From contig JBKJUK010000019.1 in assembly GCA_046590705.1 (NCBI GenBank), forward strand, positions 1 through 21,924: a DNA stretch of 21,924 nucleotides. Reading direction: 5' to 3'. The notes below the pieces were generated by a model, which worked only from the letters and a program-made list of their open reading frames with translations, made no database searches and was not told where the DNA came from. The translations under genes were made by a program, and so were the position numbers. This stretch comes from JBKJUK01 sp046590705. Lineage in GTDB: Bacteria; Acidobacteriota; Thermoanaerobaculia; Gp7-AA8. Below are positions 21,463 through 21,924 of this stretch, in pieces (the stretch's first letter is position 1; each line of letters begins with the position of its first letter).

Positions 21463-21924
21463 ATGGCGAAACGACGAGCGGAAGGAATCATCCTCGATAT
21501 CGACGGAACCCTGGTCGACTCCAACGACATTCATGCGCAAGCGTGGCAGGATTCGTTTCGTGAATTCGGGAAGGAAATCGAGTTCATGAAAATTCGCGAA
21601 AGCATCGGGAAAGGTGGAGACCTTCTCGTTCCCGATCTTCTCAATGCACGTGAGATGCAGGATTTCGGCAAGAAGCTGATCACCTTTCGCAAACGACACT
21701 TCAAGAAGAACTACCTCCGCGAAATCCGCCCCTTTCCCGGTGCCCCCGAGGCGTTGAAAGCACTGAGAGAGCAGAAACGCAAGCTGGCCCTGGCCAGTTC
21801 TGCTTCAGAGGACGAGGTGAAATGGTTCACTGAGCTGCTCGATGCAGGCGATCTCCTGGCGGGGTCGACCTCCGCTGACGATGTCGAACATTCCAAGCCG
21901 TCGCCGGAGATTTTCGAGGCAGCA
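21463..21924 (+). CDS. HAD-superfamily hydrolase (phosphatase), truncated by the window edge
   Basis: N-terminal 154 residues of a HAD subfamily IA phosphatase, similar to phosphoglycolate phosphatase or beta-phosphoglucomutase-type enzymes. Motif I is D12-I-D14-GTLVDSN, the cap domain lies at about 20-90, motif II is the Ser of LALASSASE, and motif III is K-PSPEIF just before the edge. Motif IV lies beyond the window. Unlike the YihX-like HAD at 15636-16259, this one keeps the canonical DxD pair. The ATG at 21463 has a weak purine stretch (GAGCGGGCG) directly upstream. It follows the cardiolipin synthase gene by 74 nt and may share its transcript; the substrate cannot be told. Confidence 0.9.
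   Translation, partial: MAKRRAEGIILDIDGTLVDSNDIHAQAWQDSFREFGKEIEFMKIRESIGKGGDLLVPDLLNAREMQDFGKKLITFRKRHFKKNYLREIRPFPGAPEALKALREQKRKLALASSASEDEVKWFTELLDAGDLLAGSTSADDVEHSKPSPEIFEAA

Overview
The window is a chromosomal stretch of a GC-rich, Gram-negative-type bacterium. The evidence is an ECF sigma/anti-sigma/Spy-like envelope module, a DUF5777 outer-membrane-type beta-barrel, a lipoprotein, many ATG/GTG/TTG starts with purine-rich Shine-Dalgarno sites, and intergenic palindromic repeats. The mix (PKD/FnIII secreted protein, CX4CH lipoprotein beside DUF5777, stand-alone B12-binding protein in a methylcrotonyl-CoA carboxylase operon, many small intergenic hairpin elements) resembles Acidobacteriota or a neighbouring phylum. 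That placement is an inference from gene content only. No tRNA, rRNA, CRISPR array, transposase or phage gene was recognised. Layout: 91-1047 is an EamA transporter. 1260-2879 is a tightly overlapped ECF sigma factor, zinc-motif anti-sigma factor and LTxxQ (Spy/CnrX-like) periplasmic protein. 3022-3444 is a stand-alone receiver domain, convergent and overlapping with a DUF3108 protein, upstream of which lies ispH (both minus strand). 5484-7712 is a large secreted protein with FnIII, two PKD domains and four alternating C-terminal repeats. 7801-9299 holds nitroreductase, pirin and a 48-residue membrane peptide. On the minus strand, 9609-12537 is moaA followed after 10 nt by a GAF/HD-GYP protein with a large insertion in its catalytic domain. 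12635-13892 is a putative cytochrome-like lipoprotein overlapping a DUF5777 barrel gene. 13996-15378 holds two membrane or envelope proteins of unknown role. 19743 down to 15636 (minus) is a translationally coupled series GNAT - B12-binding protein - crotonase-like protein - MCC carboxyltransferase, then a HAD phosphatase. 20129-21388 is a cardiolipin-synthase-type PLD enzyme, and a second HAD gene runs off the right edge. The most notable non-coding structure is a set of intergenic palindromic elements of at least four kinds: a 20-bp hairpin core in four copies; a 184-bp near-palindrome with 20-bp perfect terminal inverted repeats that supplies the start codon and probable ribosome binding site of the HAD gene; a related element near 19.8 kb; and a 149-bp element with GTCATTCCGA ends and a long hairpin. 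A fifth GC-rich hairpin motif occurs twice. I see no clearly new defence or mobile system. The best leads are this repeat ecosystem, the crotonase homologue lacking both canonical catalytic glutamates inside a B12/MCC operon, the HD-GYP with a roughly 100-residue insertion, and the CX4CH lipoprotein/DUF5777 pair.
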